Assembly: GCA_020633555.1 (NCBI GenBank)
Contig: JACKDL010000009.1
Coordinates: 139,637 to 203,636 of the forward strand
DNA length: 64,000 bases
Source: Myxococcales bacterium
GTDB lineage: Bacteria > Myxococcota_A > Bradymonadia > UBA7976 > UBA1532
Direction of reading: 5' to 3'
Below the pieces are notes generated by a model. The model was given only the letters and a program-made list of their open reading frames with translations. It was not told the DNA's origin and searched no databases. Positions 50,451 to 59,461 of the stretch are shown piece by piece (the first letter of the stretch is position 1; each line of letters starts with the position of its first letter). The position numbers and the translations under genes were made by a program.

Positions 50451-51824
50451 ATGCGTGCGAACAGATCCGCGAGGATCGGGCGGGGCCATGGGGCCGGAGG
50501 CCACCGCGAGGTGGCCACCCTGGCCTGGCCCCTGGCGGTGGGGCTGCTGAGCTTCACCGTGATGGGGGTGGTGGACACCCTGTTGATGGGCCAGGTGAGC
50601 ACCGGCGCGCAGGCCGGCGTGGGCCTGGCCACGGTGCTCACCTTCGGGGCGCTGGCCTTCTTCCGGGGCGTGGTCACCGGGGCGCAGAGCCTGGTGGCCG
50701 CCGCCCACGGGGCCAACAACGCCGATCGCGTGGCCCGGGCGGGCAGCGCCGGGCTGCTGCTGGGCGCGGTGACCGGGGTGCTGGCCGCCGGGGTGCTGGC
50801 CGGGCTGACCGCCTGGGTGCTGCCCCGGGTGGTGACCGACGCGACCATCGCCGGGCCGGCGGCCGACTACCTGTGGGTGCGCGTGTTCTCGCTGCCCTTC
50901 AGCCTGGTGGCCTTCGGCCTCATGGGCGCCCTGCAGGGCCTGGGCGACACCCGCAGCCGCGCGCGCATCAGCGTCATCGGCAACGGGCTGAACGTGGGCT
51001 TCGACCTGCTGCTGATCTTCGGCTGGGGGCCCTTCCCCCGGCTCGAGGCCACCGGCGCGGGGCTGGCCACGCTCATCAGCACGGTGGCCATGTGCGCGCT
51101 GTTCGCCCTGCGCTTCCGGCGGCTGTTCGGCCGGCCGGTGGCCCCGGGCTGGCCCGTGCTGCGCGACAGCCTGACCATCGGCCTGCCGGCGGGCGTCAGC
51201 GCGCTGCTGTCGAACTCGGCCTTCGTGGTCATCGGGCTGGTGCTGGCCCACGTGGGGGCCGCCGATCTGGCCGCCCACGAGGTGGTGCTGAACATCGTCA
51301 GCGTCTCGTTCCTGCCGGGCCACGGCATCGGCGAGGCCAGCGGGGTGCTGGTGGGCCGCTACGTGGGCGCGGGCCGGCGGCGCACCGCCATGCGGGCCCT
51401 GCGCTCGGGCCGCGGCCTGGCGGTGGCCGTGATGGGCGGCTTCGGGCTGCTGTTCCTGCTCACCGGCGACGCGCTCGCCGGGGCCTTCAGCGCCGATCCC
51501 GAGGTGGCGCGCATCGGCGGCACGCTGTTGCTGTTCGCCGCGGCGTTCCAGCTCTTCGACGCGGTGGTCATGGTGCACCTGTCGGTGCTGCGCGGCGTGG
51601 GCGACACCCGCTGGACCATGGGGGTCACCACCCTGTGCGCCTGGGGGATCACGGTGCCCAGCACCCTGGCCCTGGCGGGCTGGCTGGAGCTGGGCGCGCC
51701 CGGCGCCTGGGCAGGCCTCACCGGCGAGTTCGCCCTGCTGGCCTTCCTGACGGCGCGCCGCGTGGCCGGCATCGGCGACGGCACAGTGGGCCGCGCTGAT
51801 CTGCTGCTGGGAGAGGGCACTTGA
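50451..51824 (+). CDS. MATE-family multidrug/metabolite efflux transporter
   Basis: 457 residues, 12 predicted membrane helices in two similar halves. N-half landmarks WPLAVGLLSFTVMGVVDTLLMG and GLMGALQGLGDTRS; C-half GLPAGVSALLSNSAFVVIGLVLAHVG and HLSVLRGVGDTRWTMG (the repeated LxGxGDTR loop). It exchanges H+ or Na+ for cationic drugs or natural products. It stands alone behind the mini-ORF unit. Confidence 0.9.
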   Translation: MRANRSARIGRGHGAGGHREVATLAWPLAVGLLSFTVMGVVDTLLMGQVSTGAQAGVGLATVLTFGALAFFRGVVTGAQSLVAAAHGANNADRVARAGSAGLLLGAVTGVLAAGVLAGLTAWVLPRVVTDATIAGPAADYLWVRVFSLPFSLVAFGLMGALQGLGDTRSRARISVIGNGLNVGFDLLLIFGWGPFPRLEATGAGLATLISTVAMCALFALRFRRLFGRPVAPGWPVLRDSLTIGLPAGVSALLSNSAFVVIGLVLAHVGAADLAAHEVVLNIVSVSFLPGHGIGEASGVLVGRYVGAGRRRTAMRALRSGRGLAVAVMGGFGLLFLLTGDALAGAFSADPEVARIGGTLLLFAAAFQLFDAVVMVHLSVLRGVGDTRWTMGVTTLCAWGITVPSTLALAGWLELGAPGAWAGLTGEFALLAFLTARRVAGIGDGTVGRADLLLGEGT

Positions 51825-51882
51825 GCCGCTCAGCGGGGCGCCCACCGGCCCACCCGGGCCGGGGGCCGCCGGTCAGGCGGTG

Positions 51883-52428
51883 TCAGTCGAACAGGCGGGC
51901 CACAGGGAGGCTGAGACCGTCCAGCACGCCGGGCGCATCCAGCGCCTGGCCCTCGCGGCGGACGTGAATGACGCCCCCGTCCAGCACCAACACCACCCGA
52001 GCGCGGGGATCCACCACCCACACCCAGCGGCTGCCGGCGTCCACGTAGGCCTGTGCCCTGGCCATCACCTCGCTGAAGGCGTCGCCCGGCGAGATGACCT
52101 CGATGGCCAACGTGGGCGCCCCCTCCAGGAACCCCTCGGGCCGGGCGCCCTGGGGGAAGTCGACGGCGCCCAGCACCGCCACGTCGGGCGCGCGCACGGT
52201 CTGCGGGCCCAGCCGAAAGCCCACCTCCACCGCGACGTCTGCCCCGCCGTGGGTGAGGGTGTGCTGCATCAGGAGTGCACAGAGCCGGGCCTGAACCCGA
52301 CCGTGCTGCCCGCCCCCCGGCGCGACCGCCCTGACCGCCCCGTCGACGAGCTCGTGATCCCTCGCCCACCGCGATACGGCGAAGGCGTCCGCGCTCATCG
52401 GGACCGTGTGCTCGGAGAGGTCTGCCAT
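51883..52428 (-). CDS. Uma2-family PD-(D/E)XK putative endonuclease (DUF820)
   Basis: 181 residues from ATG 52428. Core motifs VRAPDVAVL (Asp), LAIEVISPGD (Glu) and YVDAGSRWVWVVDP follow the Uma2/DUF820 restriction-endonuclease-like fold. These genes are abundant in cyanobacteria and other large genomes and their biological role is unknown. The usual Lys region reads ARAQAYVDAG. Located between the MATE gene and the kinase gene on the minus strand. Confidence 0.85.
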   Translation of the reverse strand: MADLSEHTVPMSADAFAVSRWARDHELVDGAVRAVAPGGGQHGRVQARLCALLMQHTLTHGGADVAVEVGFRLGPQTVRAPDVAVLGAVDFPQGARPEGFLEGAPTLAIEVISPGDAFSEVMARAQAYVDAGSRWVWVVDPRARVVLVLDGGVIHVRREGQALDAPGVLDGLSLPVARLFD

Positions 52429-52477
52429 GCCCTGCAAGGTCCTGGCGCGGGTAGAGGGCGTCAAGCGGGGCCGCCGC

Positions 52478-54493
52478 TCAGCCCCAGCGGGCGAAGTCCA
52501 GGCGCTCCATGAGGAACAGCAGGCTCCAGACCATGTCCTCGTCGGCGCCGGGGATGTGCATCAGGCGGCCGAGCTGGCGGCGCAGCGGGCGGCCGTGCTC
52601 CACCGCCTGCCAGACGGCGCGCTGGATGGGCGTCAGGGGCAGGCGGTCCTCGCTGAGCAGGCGGTGCTCCAGGCGCAGCCAGGGCTGGTCCAGGTGGCCG
52701 TCGAAGAAGGGGTGCAGCCGCCTGGCGGTGTAGGTGCGCCACACGCCCTCGAAGATCAGGCGCAGGGCGCCCAGCTCCAGGGGCACGATCTGGGCGGCGG
52801 TCTCGTCGCCCTTGTAGAAGCGGTACTCGCCCTCGGGCCAGCCGAAGACCTCGATGACCTTGGCGCGCACCTGGGCGCTCAGGGCGTTGAACAGCTCGTG
52901 GGGGCCCAGCACGCCGAAGTGGCGCAGGGCGTCGCCCAGCCGGCCGTCGAAGTCGCTCAGCCGGCCCAGGGCGGCGTTCAGCGTGTCGCGGCTGATCAGG
53001 CGCTGCTTGACCATGTACTCGCCCAGCAGCTCGCCCTTGAGGTTGCTGGTGATGTACTCGGGCCGGCCGTCGCGCCAGAAGATCTCCTTGCGCTTCGGGC
53101 CGCTGGACAGGTGCAGCCGCCCGGTGATCTTCAGCGCCGCGTAGCGGTAGAGCAGCCGCGGGAAGGCGAACTGGTCGAAGCGCCCCTCGAAGTCGGGGGC
53201 CTGCTTGCCGGTGCTGGCCAGGGCCTTCAGGCCCTGCATGACCTCGGTGAGCCGGTCGGCGGGGGTCCAGGTGCCGCCATCGATGCTCACGGCCTCGCCG
53301 GGGTGCAGGCCGTCCTGCTCGATCATCTTCACGAAGGTGTTCACCCCCAGCGGGCCGAAGATGATCCCGTCCTTGTCCTTCACCCGGAAGGTGCTGTTGG
53401 GGGTCCAGGCCGCGGGCGTGTCGGGGATCCACTCGGCCGCGGTGGCGCTGTCGGGCTTGGGCCCGCGCACCCCCGGGAAGGCCGGCGTGGGCCGGCTGAG
53501 GGTGGGCATGAGGCCCTCGACGGTCTGATCCATCTGGGCCTGCTGGGCGCGCTCCTCGTCGATCTCCTTGGCGAACACCGACTTCATGAAGCGGCCCATG
53601 TCCTGGGTGCTCACCCGGATCTGCTCGTGGAACAGGTGATCCAGCAGGGCGTCGAGGAACTCGGTGGCGGTCTGGTAGCGGTCGGCGGGCTCGCGGGCCA
53701 GGGCCTTGGCCAGGATGGGCTTCAGGCCGTCGGGCACCCCCGCCGGCAGGCGCTCGATGGCCCCGGCGCACTCGCAGGCCTTCACCTGCATCATGGTATC
53801 CAGCTCGGTCTTGCCCGAGAACAGCCGGTTCATGGCCAGCATCTCGTAGAGGATGATCCCCGCGCTGAACAGGTCGGTGCGCTGGTCGATCTCGCCGCCG
53901 GTGACCTGCTCGGGGCTCATGTAGCCGAGCTTGCCCTTCATGGTGCCGGCCCGGGTCTTGCCCTCGCGGAAGGCCGCCCGGGCCACCCCGAAGTCGCCCA
54001 GCTTCACCTCGCCGTCGTAGCTGATCATCACGTTGCTGGGCGAGACGTCGCGGTGGATGATCTTCAGCGGCCGCCCCCGCCCGTCCACGGCGGTGTGGGC
54101 GGCCTCGAGCCCCTTCAGGGCCTCGGCGATGATGAAGGCCGCCAGCTTGTGGGGCACCCGGATGCGGAGCTGGGTGCAGCGGATCAGCAGGGCCAGCAGG
54201 TCCTTGCCGGCCACGTACTCCATGGCGATGAAGTACTCGCGCTGCACGCTGCCCAGGTCATAAATCTGAACGATGTTCGCGTGTTGCAGCGAGACGGCGA
54301 TCTTCGCCTCGTCGATGAACATGCGGACGAACTCGTCATTGTCCGCCAGGTGGTTGAGGATCTTCTTCACCGCGAGCTGCTTCTGGAAGCCGGCGGCGCC
54401 GAACTGGCGGGCGCGGAAGATCTCGGCCATGCCGCCCGCGCCGATGCGGTCGAGCAGCAGGTACTTGCCGAATTTCCGGGGCTCGAAGTTCAC
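52478..54493 (-). CDS. Soluble Ser/Thr protein kinase with GYF-like and DUF4388-like C-terminal region
   Basis: 671 residues from GTG 54493. Kinase domain about 8-290: RIGAGGMAEIF, AVKKIL, HRDVSPSNVM, GDFGVA and GYMSPEQVTGG, all catalytic residues present. About 375-425: GYF_2-like segment (GIIFGPLGVNTFVKMIEQDGL). About 445-600: a DUF4388/PATAN-like module (GRLHLSSGPKRKEIFWRDGRPEYI). No membrane segment, so it is a cytoplasmic Hanks-type kinase of the kind common in Myxococcota. Target unknown; the divergent flavoprotein operon starts 158 bp away. Confidence 0.9.
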   Translation of the reverse strand: MNFEPRKFGKYLLLDRIGAGGMAEIFRARQFGAAGFQKQLAVKKILNHLADNDEFVRMFIDEAKIAVSLQHANIVQIYDLGSVQREYFIAMEYVAGKDLLALLIRCTQLRIRVPHKLAAFIIAEALKGLEAAHTAVDGRGRPLKIIHRDVSPSNVMISYDGEVKLGDFGVARAAFREGKTRAGTMKGKLGYMSPEQVTGGEIDQRTDLFSAGIILYEMLAMNRLFSGKTELDTMMQVKACECAGAIERLPAGVPDGLKPILAKALAREPADRYQTATEFLDALLDHLFHEQIRVSTQDMGRFMKSVFAKEIDEERAQQAQMDQTVEGLMPTLSRPTPAFPGVRGPKPDSATAAEWIPDTPAAWTPNSTFRVKDKDGIIFGPLGVNTFVKMIEQDGLHPGEAVSIDGGTWTPADRLTEVMQGLKALASTGKQAPDFEGRFDQFAFPRLLYRYAALKITGRLHLSSGPKRKEIFWRDGRPEYITSNLKGELLGEYMVKQRLISRDTLNAALGRLSDFDGRLGDALRHFGVLGPHELFNALSAQVRAKVIEVFGWPEGEYRFYKGDETAAQIVPLELGALRLIFEGVWRTYTARRLHPFFDGHLDQPWLRLEHRLLSEDRLPLTPIQRAVWQAVEHGRPLRRQLGRLMHIPGADEDMVWSLLFLMERLDFARWG

Positions 54494-54591
54494 GGGTGGA
54501 CGGGTCCCTGGTCGGGCGCGACGCGCTGCGGCGAAGGTCGCACACCGCCCGCGCACGCGGCAACCGGCGGCGACGGCCCCCTGACGGCGAG

Positions 54592-54620
54592 TTGATCGGC
54601 CCGGAGCGCGCGCCTAGACT
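54592..54620 (+). promoter_or_regulatory. Sigma70-like promoter of the flavoprotein/GT2/NodB/MltD-like operon
   Basis: TTGATC (54592-54597), exact 17-bp spacer, TAGACT (54615-54620), 32 bp before ATG 54652. Best-scoring promoter by eye in the window. Confidence 0.6.
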
Positions 54621-54651
54621 GCCGGCCTTTGCACCCCCAGGTGAGGCGCCG

Positions 54652-55980
54652 ATGCCGGGCCCGGCGAGTTCGACGAAGACCCTGATCATCGGCGCGGGCC
54701 TCGCGGGCCTGTCGTGCGCGCTGCACCACGAGGGCGAGGCGCAGATCCTCGAGGCCGGCGGGCGGGTGGGCGGCAAGGCCACCACCGAGCGGCACGAGGG
54801 CTTCACCTTCGACGTCACCGGCCACTGGCTGCACCTGCGCGATCCCGACATCGAGCGGCTGGTGCTCGACATGCTGGGCGAAGACCACTTCACCATGGTC
54901 GACCGCATCAGCCGCATCTGGTCGAGCGGCGTCTACACCGAGTACCCCTTCCAGGCGAACGTGCACGGGCTGCCGCCGGCGGTGGTGCACGAGTGCCTGA
55001 TGGGCGCCATCGAGGCCATCACCGGCCGCCCCGAGACGGTGGCGCTGGAGGACGAGCCCGAGAACTTCGCCGACTGGATCCGCTTCTACTTCGGCGAGGG
55101 CATCGCCCGGCACTTCATGGTGCCCTACAACGCCAAGCTGTGGGGGGTGGACGCCACCGAGATCACCAGCCGGTGGTGCCAGCGCTTCGTGCCGCGGCCG
55201 AAGCTCGAGGACATCGTGGCCGGCGCGGTGGGCCACAAGGCCATCCGCATGGGCTACAACGCCCGCTTCCGCTACCCCAAGGCCGGCGGCATCGAGAGCC
55301 TGCCCGAGGCCCTGGGCGATCGGGTGGGGCGCGAGCGCATCTTCCTGAACCAGGCGGCCCGGCGCTTTGACCTGGACGCCCGCACGGTGACGCTGGCCGA
55401 CGGCCGCACGGTGAAGTTCGCGCACCTGGTCAACACCATGGCGCTCACGAAGTTCATCGACGCCATCGACAGCCCGGTGCCCCAGGCCGTGCGCGACGCG
55501 CGGGCGAAGCTGCGGGCCACCGAGACGGTGTACTTCAACGTGGGCGTCGAGGGCCCCGTGGGCCAGCCCGACCACTGGATCTACGTGCCCGAGTTGGAGT
55601 GGCCCATGTACCGGGTGGGGGTGTTCAGCAACGCCATCCCCGCCATGGCGCCCGCCGGCTGCGGCAGCCTGTACGTGGAGATGGCCGACCGCACCACCCC
55701 GGCCGAGGCCATCGCGCCGAAGGTGACCGAGGGGCTGGTGGCCATGGGGCTCATCGAGTCCGCCGCGCAGGTGCGCTTCATGCACCCGCGGCGGATCCCC
55801 AACGCCTATGTGGTGTACGACTTCAACTATCACGCCGCCCGGCAGACCATTCACGACTGGTTGGCCACCCAGGGCGTGCAGAGCATCGGGCGCTACGGCG
55901 ACTGGAACTACTCCTCGATGGAGGACGCCATGATCGACGGTCGCAGGGCCGCCCACCGATTGCGGGAGCTGAGCGCGTGA
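54652..55980 (+). CDS. FAD-dependent amine-oxidase/UDP-galactopyranose-mutase-like flavoprotein
   Basis: 442 residues. Dinucleotide-binding motif LIIGAGLAGLSCAL, then ILEAGGRVGGKATTE as in the amine oxidase/protoporphyrinogen oxidase/Glf superfamily; VPYNAKLWGVD, a pattern recurrent in sugar-associated members, and a C-terminal FAD turn (GRYGDWNYSSMEDAMIDG). It leads an operon with a GT2 enzyme, a NodB-type deacetylase and a lytic transglycosylase, all stop/start overlapping. A role in modifying a glycan or lipid precursor is inferred; the substrate is unknown. Confidence 0.8.
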   Translation: MPGPASSTKTLIIGAGLAGLSCALHHEGEAQILEAGGRVGGKATTERHEGFTFDVTGHWLHLRDPDIERLVLDMLGEDHFTMVDRISRIWSSGVYTEYPFQANVHGLPPAVVHECLMGAIEAITGRPETVALEDEPENFADWIRFYFGEGIARHFMVPYNAKLWGVDATEITSRWCQRFVPRPKLEDIVAGAVGHKAIRMGYNARFRYPKAGGIESLPEALGDRVGRERIFLNQAARRFDLDARTVTLADGRTVKFAHLVNTMALTKFIDAIDSPVPQAVRDARAKLRATETVYFNVGVEGPVGQPDHWIYVPELEWPMYRVGVFSNAIPAMAPAGCGSLYVEMADRTTPAEAIAPKVTEGLVAMGLIESAAQVRFMHPRRIPNAYVVYDFNYHAARQTIHDWLATQGVQSIGRYGDWNYSSMEDAMIDGRRAAHRLRELSA

Positions 55981-56699
55981 GGACCCCGGACGTCAGCATC
56001 GTCATCCCGGTCTACAACGAAGAGGGCATCATCTCGGCGGCCTTGGCCGATCTGACCGAGAAGCTCGCCGACGTGGACTGGACCTACGAGATCATCGTCG
56101 CCGAGAACGGCAGCAGCGACGCCACGGTGGAGATCGCCGAGCAGTTCGCCGAGCGCCACCCCGAGGTGCGCACCTTCAGCATCGGCGAGCCGAACTACGG
56201 CAAGGCGCTGAAGGAGGGCATCATCGGCGCCCAGGGCACCTTCGTCATCTGCGACGAGATCGACCTGTGCGACACGGCCTTCTACGCCGTGGCCATGCAG
56301 AAGCTGCGCGACGAGGGCTACGACTTCGTGGTGGGCAGCAAGCGCGCCGAGGGCGCCCGGGACCGGCGGCCGTACTACCGGCGGGCGGCCACGCAGGTGC
56401 TCAACGGCATGCTGCGGGTGGCCGTGGGCTTCAAGGGCACCGACACCCACGGGCTGAAGGCGTTTCGCAAGGACGCCATCTTCGACCTGGTGGAGGACTG
56501 CGTGGTGGACCGCGACATGTTCGCCAGCGAGCTGGTGGTGCGGGTGCACCGGGCCGAGCGCAACTGGTGCGAGGTGCCCATCGACCTCGTGGAGAAGCGC
56601 CCGCCCTCCATCCACCTGTTCAAGCGGGTGCCCAACGTGCTGAAGAACATGGTCCGGCTGACCAGCATCATCCGCCTGGGCCGCGACCTGCCCCTCTGA
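55977..56699 (+). CDS. Family 2 glycosyltransferase (DPM/undecaprenyl-P-sugar type)
   Basis: 240 residues, GTG start overlapping the flavoprotein stop (GTGA) with GGGAG upstream. GT-A motifs VSIVIPVYNEEG, EIIVAENGSSDAT, and ICDEIDLCD in the place of the DxD; THGLKAFRKDAI and SELVVRVHRAERNWCEVPI fit the dolichyl/undecaprenyl-phosphate sugar transferase branch. No C-terminal membrane anchor is seen. It probably loads a sugar on a lipid carrier for the operon's product. Confidence 0.85.
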   Translation: MRTPDVSIVIPVYNEEGIISAALADLTEKLADVDWTYEIIVAENGSSDATVEIAEQFAERHPEVRTFSIGEPNYGKALKEGIIGAQGTFVICDEIDLCDTAFYAVAMQKLRDEGYDFVVGSKRAEGARDRRPYYRRAATQVLNGMLRVAVGFKGTDTHGLKAFRKDAIFDLVEDCVVDRDMFASELVVRVHRAERNWCEVPIDLVEKRPPSIHLFKRVPNVLKNMVRLTSIIRLGRDLPL

Positions 56700-57625
56700 T
56701 GGGGCCGCGCACGGCGGCCGTCGGCGTGGACGTCGACAGCCTGCACCACTACTACCGCATCCACGGGCTGGACGAGGCGCAGGCCAGCGAGGCCGCGTGG
56801 GCGGTGGGCGTGCCCCGCTTCATCGCGCTGTTCGCCGAGCTGGGCATCCCCGCCACCTTCTACTGCGTGGCCGAGGATCTGGACCGGCCGGGCAACGCCG
56901 ATCACCTGCGGGCCTGCGTGGCCGCGGGCCACGAGATCGGCAACCACACCTGGCACCACCGCTACGACCTGGTGCGGCTGGACGCCGACACGCGCCGGGC
57001 CGAGGTGGCCGAGGGCCGCGCCCGGCTCGAGGCCGCCGCCGGGGCGCCGGTGGTGGGCTTCCGCTCGCCCGGCTACACCACCAGCGCGGGCCTGCAGGCC
57101 GACGTGCACGCCAGCGGGCACACCTACGACAGCAGCGTGTTCCCCTGCGCGCCCTACTACCTGGCCAAGGCCGGGGTCATGGGGCTCATGCGCCTGCGGG
57201 GGCGGCGCAGCCACAGCATCCTGGGCCCGCCGCAGGTGCTGGCGGCCCCCCGCGGCCCCTACCGGGCCAGCCGGGCCGATCCGCACCGCCGGGGCGACGG
57301 GCTGCCCCAGTTCCCGGTGAGCGTGGCCGCCGGCGTGCCCCTGATCGGCACCGCCTTCACGGCCCTGGGCGCCGCCGCCAGCGTGGCCAGCGTGGCCGTG
57401 GGCCTGCGCCTGCAGCGCCACCTGACCGTGGAGTTCCACGCCGCCGATCTGCTGAGCCTGGCCGATGACGGGCTGGATCCGCGGCTGGGGGTGCAGCCCG
57501 ATCTGAAGGTGCCGGTGGCCCGCAAGCGCGCCATCTTCCACGCCGCCCTGGGCCACCTGGCCCGCCACGCCCGGGTGGCGCGGCTTGCGGATCTGGCCGC
57601 CGAGGCCCCATCCTCCGCCGCGTGA
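56699..57625 (+). CDS. NodB-type polysaccharide deacetylase
   Basis: 308 residues; ATG shares a base with the GT2 stop (TGATG). Metal/catalytic motifs: VGVDVDSL (Asp pair), HEIGNHTWHH (H-x3-H), FRSPGYTTS and TYDSSVFPCAPY. No signal peptide, so it acts in the cytoplasm or on a lipid-linked precursor, as for ArnD-like and related enzymes. Likely removes an acetyl or formyl group from the sugar handled by the preceding transferase. Confidence 0.85.
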   Translation: MGPRTAAVGVDVDSLHHYYRIHGLDEAQASEAAWAVGVPRFIALFAELGIPATFYCVAEDLDRPGNADHLRACVAAGHEIGNHTWHHRYDLVRLDADTRRAEVAEGRARLEAAAGAPVVGFRSPGYTTSAGLQADVHASGHTYDSSVFPCAPYYLAKAGVMGLMRLRGRRSHSILGPPQVLAAPRGPYRASRADPHRRGDGLPQFPVSVAAGVPLIGTAFTALGAAASVASVAVGLRLQRHLTVEFHAADLLSLADDGLDPRLGVQPDLKVPVARKRAIFHAALGHLARHARVARLADLAAEAPSSAA

Positions 57626-59421
57626 ACACCGCCCGACTCCTCGCCCTGAGCCTGCTGTGCGGCGCCGCCTGGGCCCACCCGCAGGACCCGCCCACGGTGG
57701 ACCGGCCGCCCCCGGCGCTGACCACCGAGGGGCTGAGCGTGACCCCGCCGCCCGCGCTGGATCCGCCCGATCTGGAGGGGCTGGTGGTGCCGGTGGTGCT
57801 CAACGGGGCGGTGCGCGACTTCCTTGAGTTCTTCCAGGGGCGCGGGCGGGGCATCTACGCCAACTGGTACGCCCGCATGGGCGCCTACGCGCCGATGATG
57901 GTGCCCATCCTGGAGCGCCACGGGCTGCCGCCCGAGCTGATCTACGTGTGCATGATCGAGAGCGGCTTCGACCCCGACGCGGTGAGCCGCGCGGCGGCGG
58001 TGGGGCCCTGGCAGTTCGTGCGCCGCACCGCCCAGGGCTTCGGCCTGCGCTACGACGACTGGGTGGACGCCCGGCGCGATCCCATCCAGGCCACCGAGGC
58101 CGCCGCGAAGTACTTCAAGCAGATGTACGAGCGCTTCGGCTCGTGGCCCCTGGTGCTGGCCGCCTACAACGCCGGCGACGGCGCCGTGGGCCGGGCCATC
58201 CGGCGCACCAGCAGCACCGACTTCTGGCAGCTCGTGGATCGGGGGGTGCTGCCCACCGAGGCCACCCGCTACGTGCCCAAGATCATGGCGGCCATGGTCA
58301 TCGGCCGGAACCCGGCCCGCTACGGCTTCGGCGGCGTGCAGCCCGAGCCCGCCCTGGAGTTCGAGGTGGTGCCCGTGCCGCCCAAGCTCGACCTGCCCTC
58401 GCTGGCCCGGCGCGCCGACACCTCGGCGAAGATCCTGGCCCGGCTGAACCCCGAGCTGAAGCGCGGCTACACGCCCCCCGACGGCCAGGAGTACCCCCTG
58501 CGGGTGCCCCGCGAGTCGGCCGAGGCCCTGAAGGCCAGCCTGGCCAGCCGCCCGCCGCGGGGGCAGGTGTTCCTGGAGCACCGGGTGCGCTTCGGCGAGT
58601 CCCTGCGCGACATCGCCAAGCGCTACGACAGCCGGCGCAGCACCCTGCGGCAGCTCAACGATCTGGCCCGCGGCCAGGACCCCACGCCGGGCGCCGTGCT
58701 GGTGGTGCCCAAGCCCGACAAGGATCCCGTGCACCCCCTGGAGGGGGAGCTGCTGGTGGTGCTGGACCAAGACGTGGAGTTCGCCCCGCCCGGGCAGCGG
58801 CGGGTGTTCTTCCCCGTGCGCCAGCGCTTCAGTGTGGGCGAGGTGGCCGCCGCCTTCGGGGTCACGCCCGGCCAGATCGGCATGTGGAACGCGGTGGATC
58901 CCGCGGCGCCCCTGCAGCGCGGCATGGTGCTGCGCCTGTACGTGCCCATGAGCTTCGACGAGGGCGGCGTGCTGCTGGCCCAGCCCGAGCAGGTCACGGT
59001 GGTGGAGCCCGGCACCGAGGCCGCCGACAACACCCTGGCCCACGCGAAGCAGCCCCGGCCGCCCACCACCCGGCGGGTGGAGCACACCGTGAAGGCCGGC
59101 GAGAGCCTGGGGCGCATCGCCAGCCGCTACAGCGTGAGCGTGGCCGCCCTGCGGGCCGAGAACGGCATGTCCACCCACGTGGTGATCTCGCCGGGCGACG
59201 TGCTGTGGGTGCCGGTGAACAAGACGCCGAAGGCCCAGGGCAAGGCCCGCCGCCGCGCGCCCAAGCGCGAGGCCCGCGGCAAGCGATACACCGTGCGCGA
59301 CGGCGACAGCCTGGGGAAGATCGCCCGGAAGTTCGGGGTGGATCTGGACACCCTGCGCCGCCGCAACGGCATGCGCCGCCAGTCCCGGATCTACCCGGGG
59401 CAGGTGTTGGCCATTCCCTGA
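57622..59421 (+). CDS. MltD-like lytic transglycosylase with LysM repeats
   Basis: 599 residues; GTG start overlaps the deacetylase stop. Signal peptide (LLALSLLCGAAWAH), SLT domain about 60-225 with catalytic Glu113 in CMIESGFDPDAVS, AVGPWQF and LAAYNAGDGAVGRAI; then several LysM modules, the last two clear (VKAGESLGRIASRYSVS and VRDGDSLGKIARKFGV). It cleaves peptidoglycan with 1,6-anhydro ends in the periplasm. Translation coupling to the sugar-modification genes suggests cell-wall remodelling linked to envelope glycan export. Confidence 0.92.
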   Translation: MNTARLLALSLLCGAAWAHPQDPPTVDRPPPALTTEGLSVTPPPALDPPDLEGLVVPVVLNGAVRDFLEFFQGRGRGIYANWYARMGAYAPMMVPILERHGLPPELIYVCMIESGFDPDAVSRAAAVGPWQFVRRTAQGFGLRYDDWVDARRDPIQATEAAAKYFKQMYERFGSWPLVLAAYNAGDGAVGRAIRRTSSTDFWQLVDRGVLPTEATRYVPKIMAAMVIGRNPARYGFGGVQPEPALEFEVVPVPPKLDLPSLARRADTSAKILARLNPELKRGYTPPDGQEYPLRVPRESAEALKASLASRPPRGQVFLEHRVRFGESLRDIAKRYDSRRSTLRQLNDLARGQDPTPGAVLVVPKPDKDPVHPLEGELLVVLDQDVEFAPPGQRRVFFPVRQRFSVGEVAAAFGVTPGQIGMWNAVDPAAPLQRGMVLRLYVPMSFDEGGVLLAQPEQVTVVEPGTEAADNTLAHAKQPRPPTTRRVEHTVKAGESLGRIASRYSVSVAALRAENGMSTHVVISPGDVLWVPVNKTPKAQGKARRRAPKREARGKRYTVRDGDSLGKIARKFGVDLDTLRRRNGMRRQSRIYPGQVLAIP

Positions 59422-59461
59422 GCCGTATACGCGGCCGGTCCGATCCCCGCCTGGAGCCGCC

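Noticed and set aside
51883..52428. Uma2 protein as part of a restriction-modification system
   Set aside because: No methyltransferase or specificity gene is adjacent; Uma2 genes are commonly solitary.
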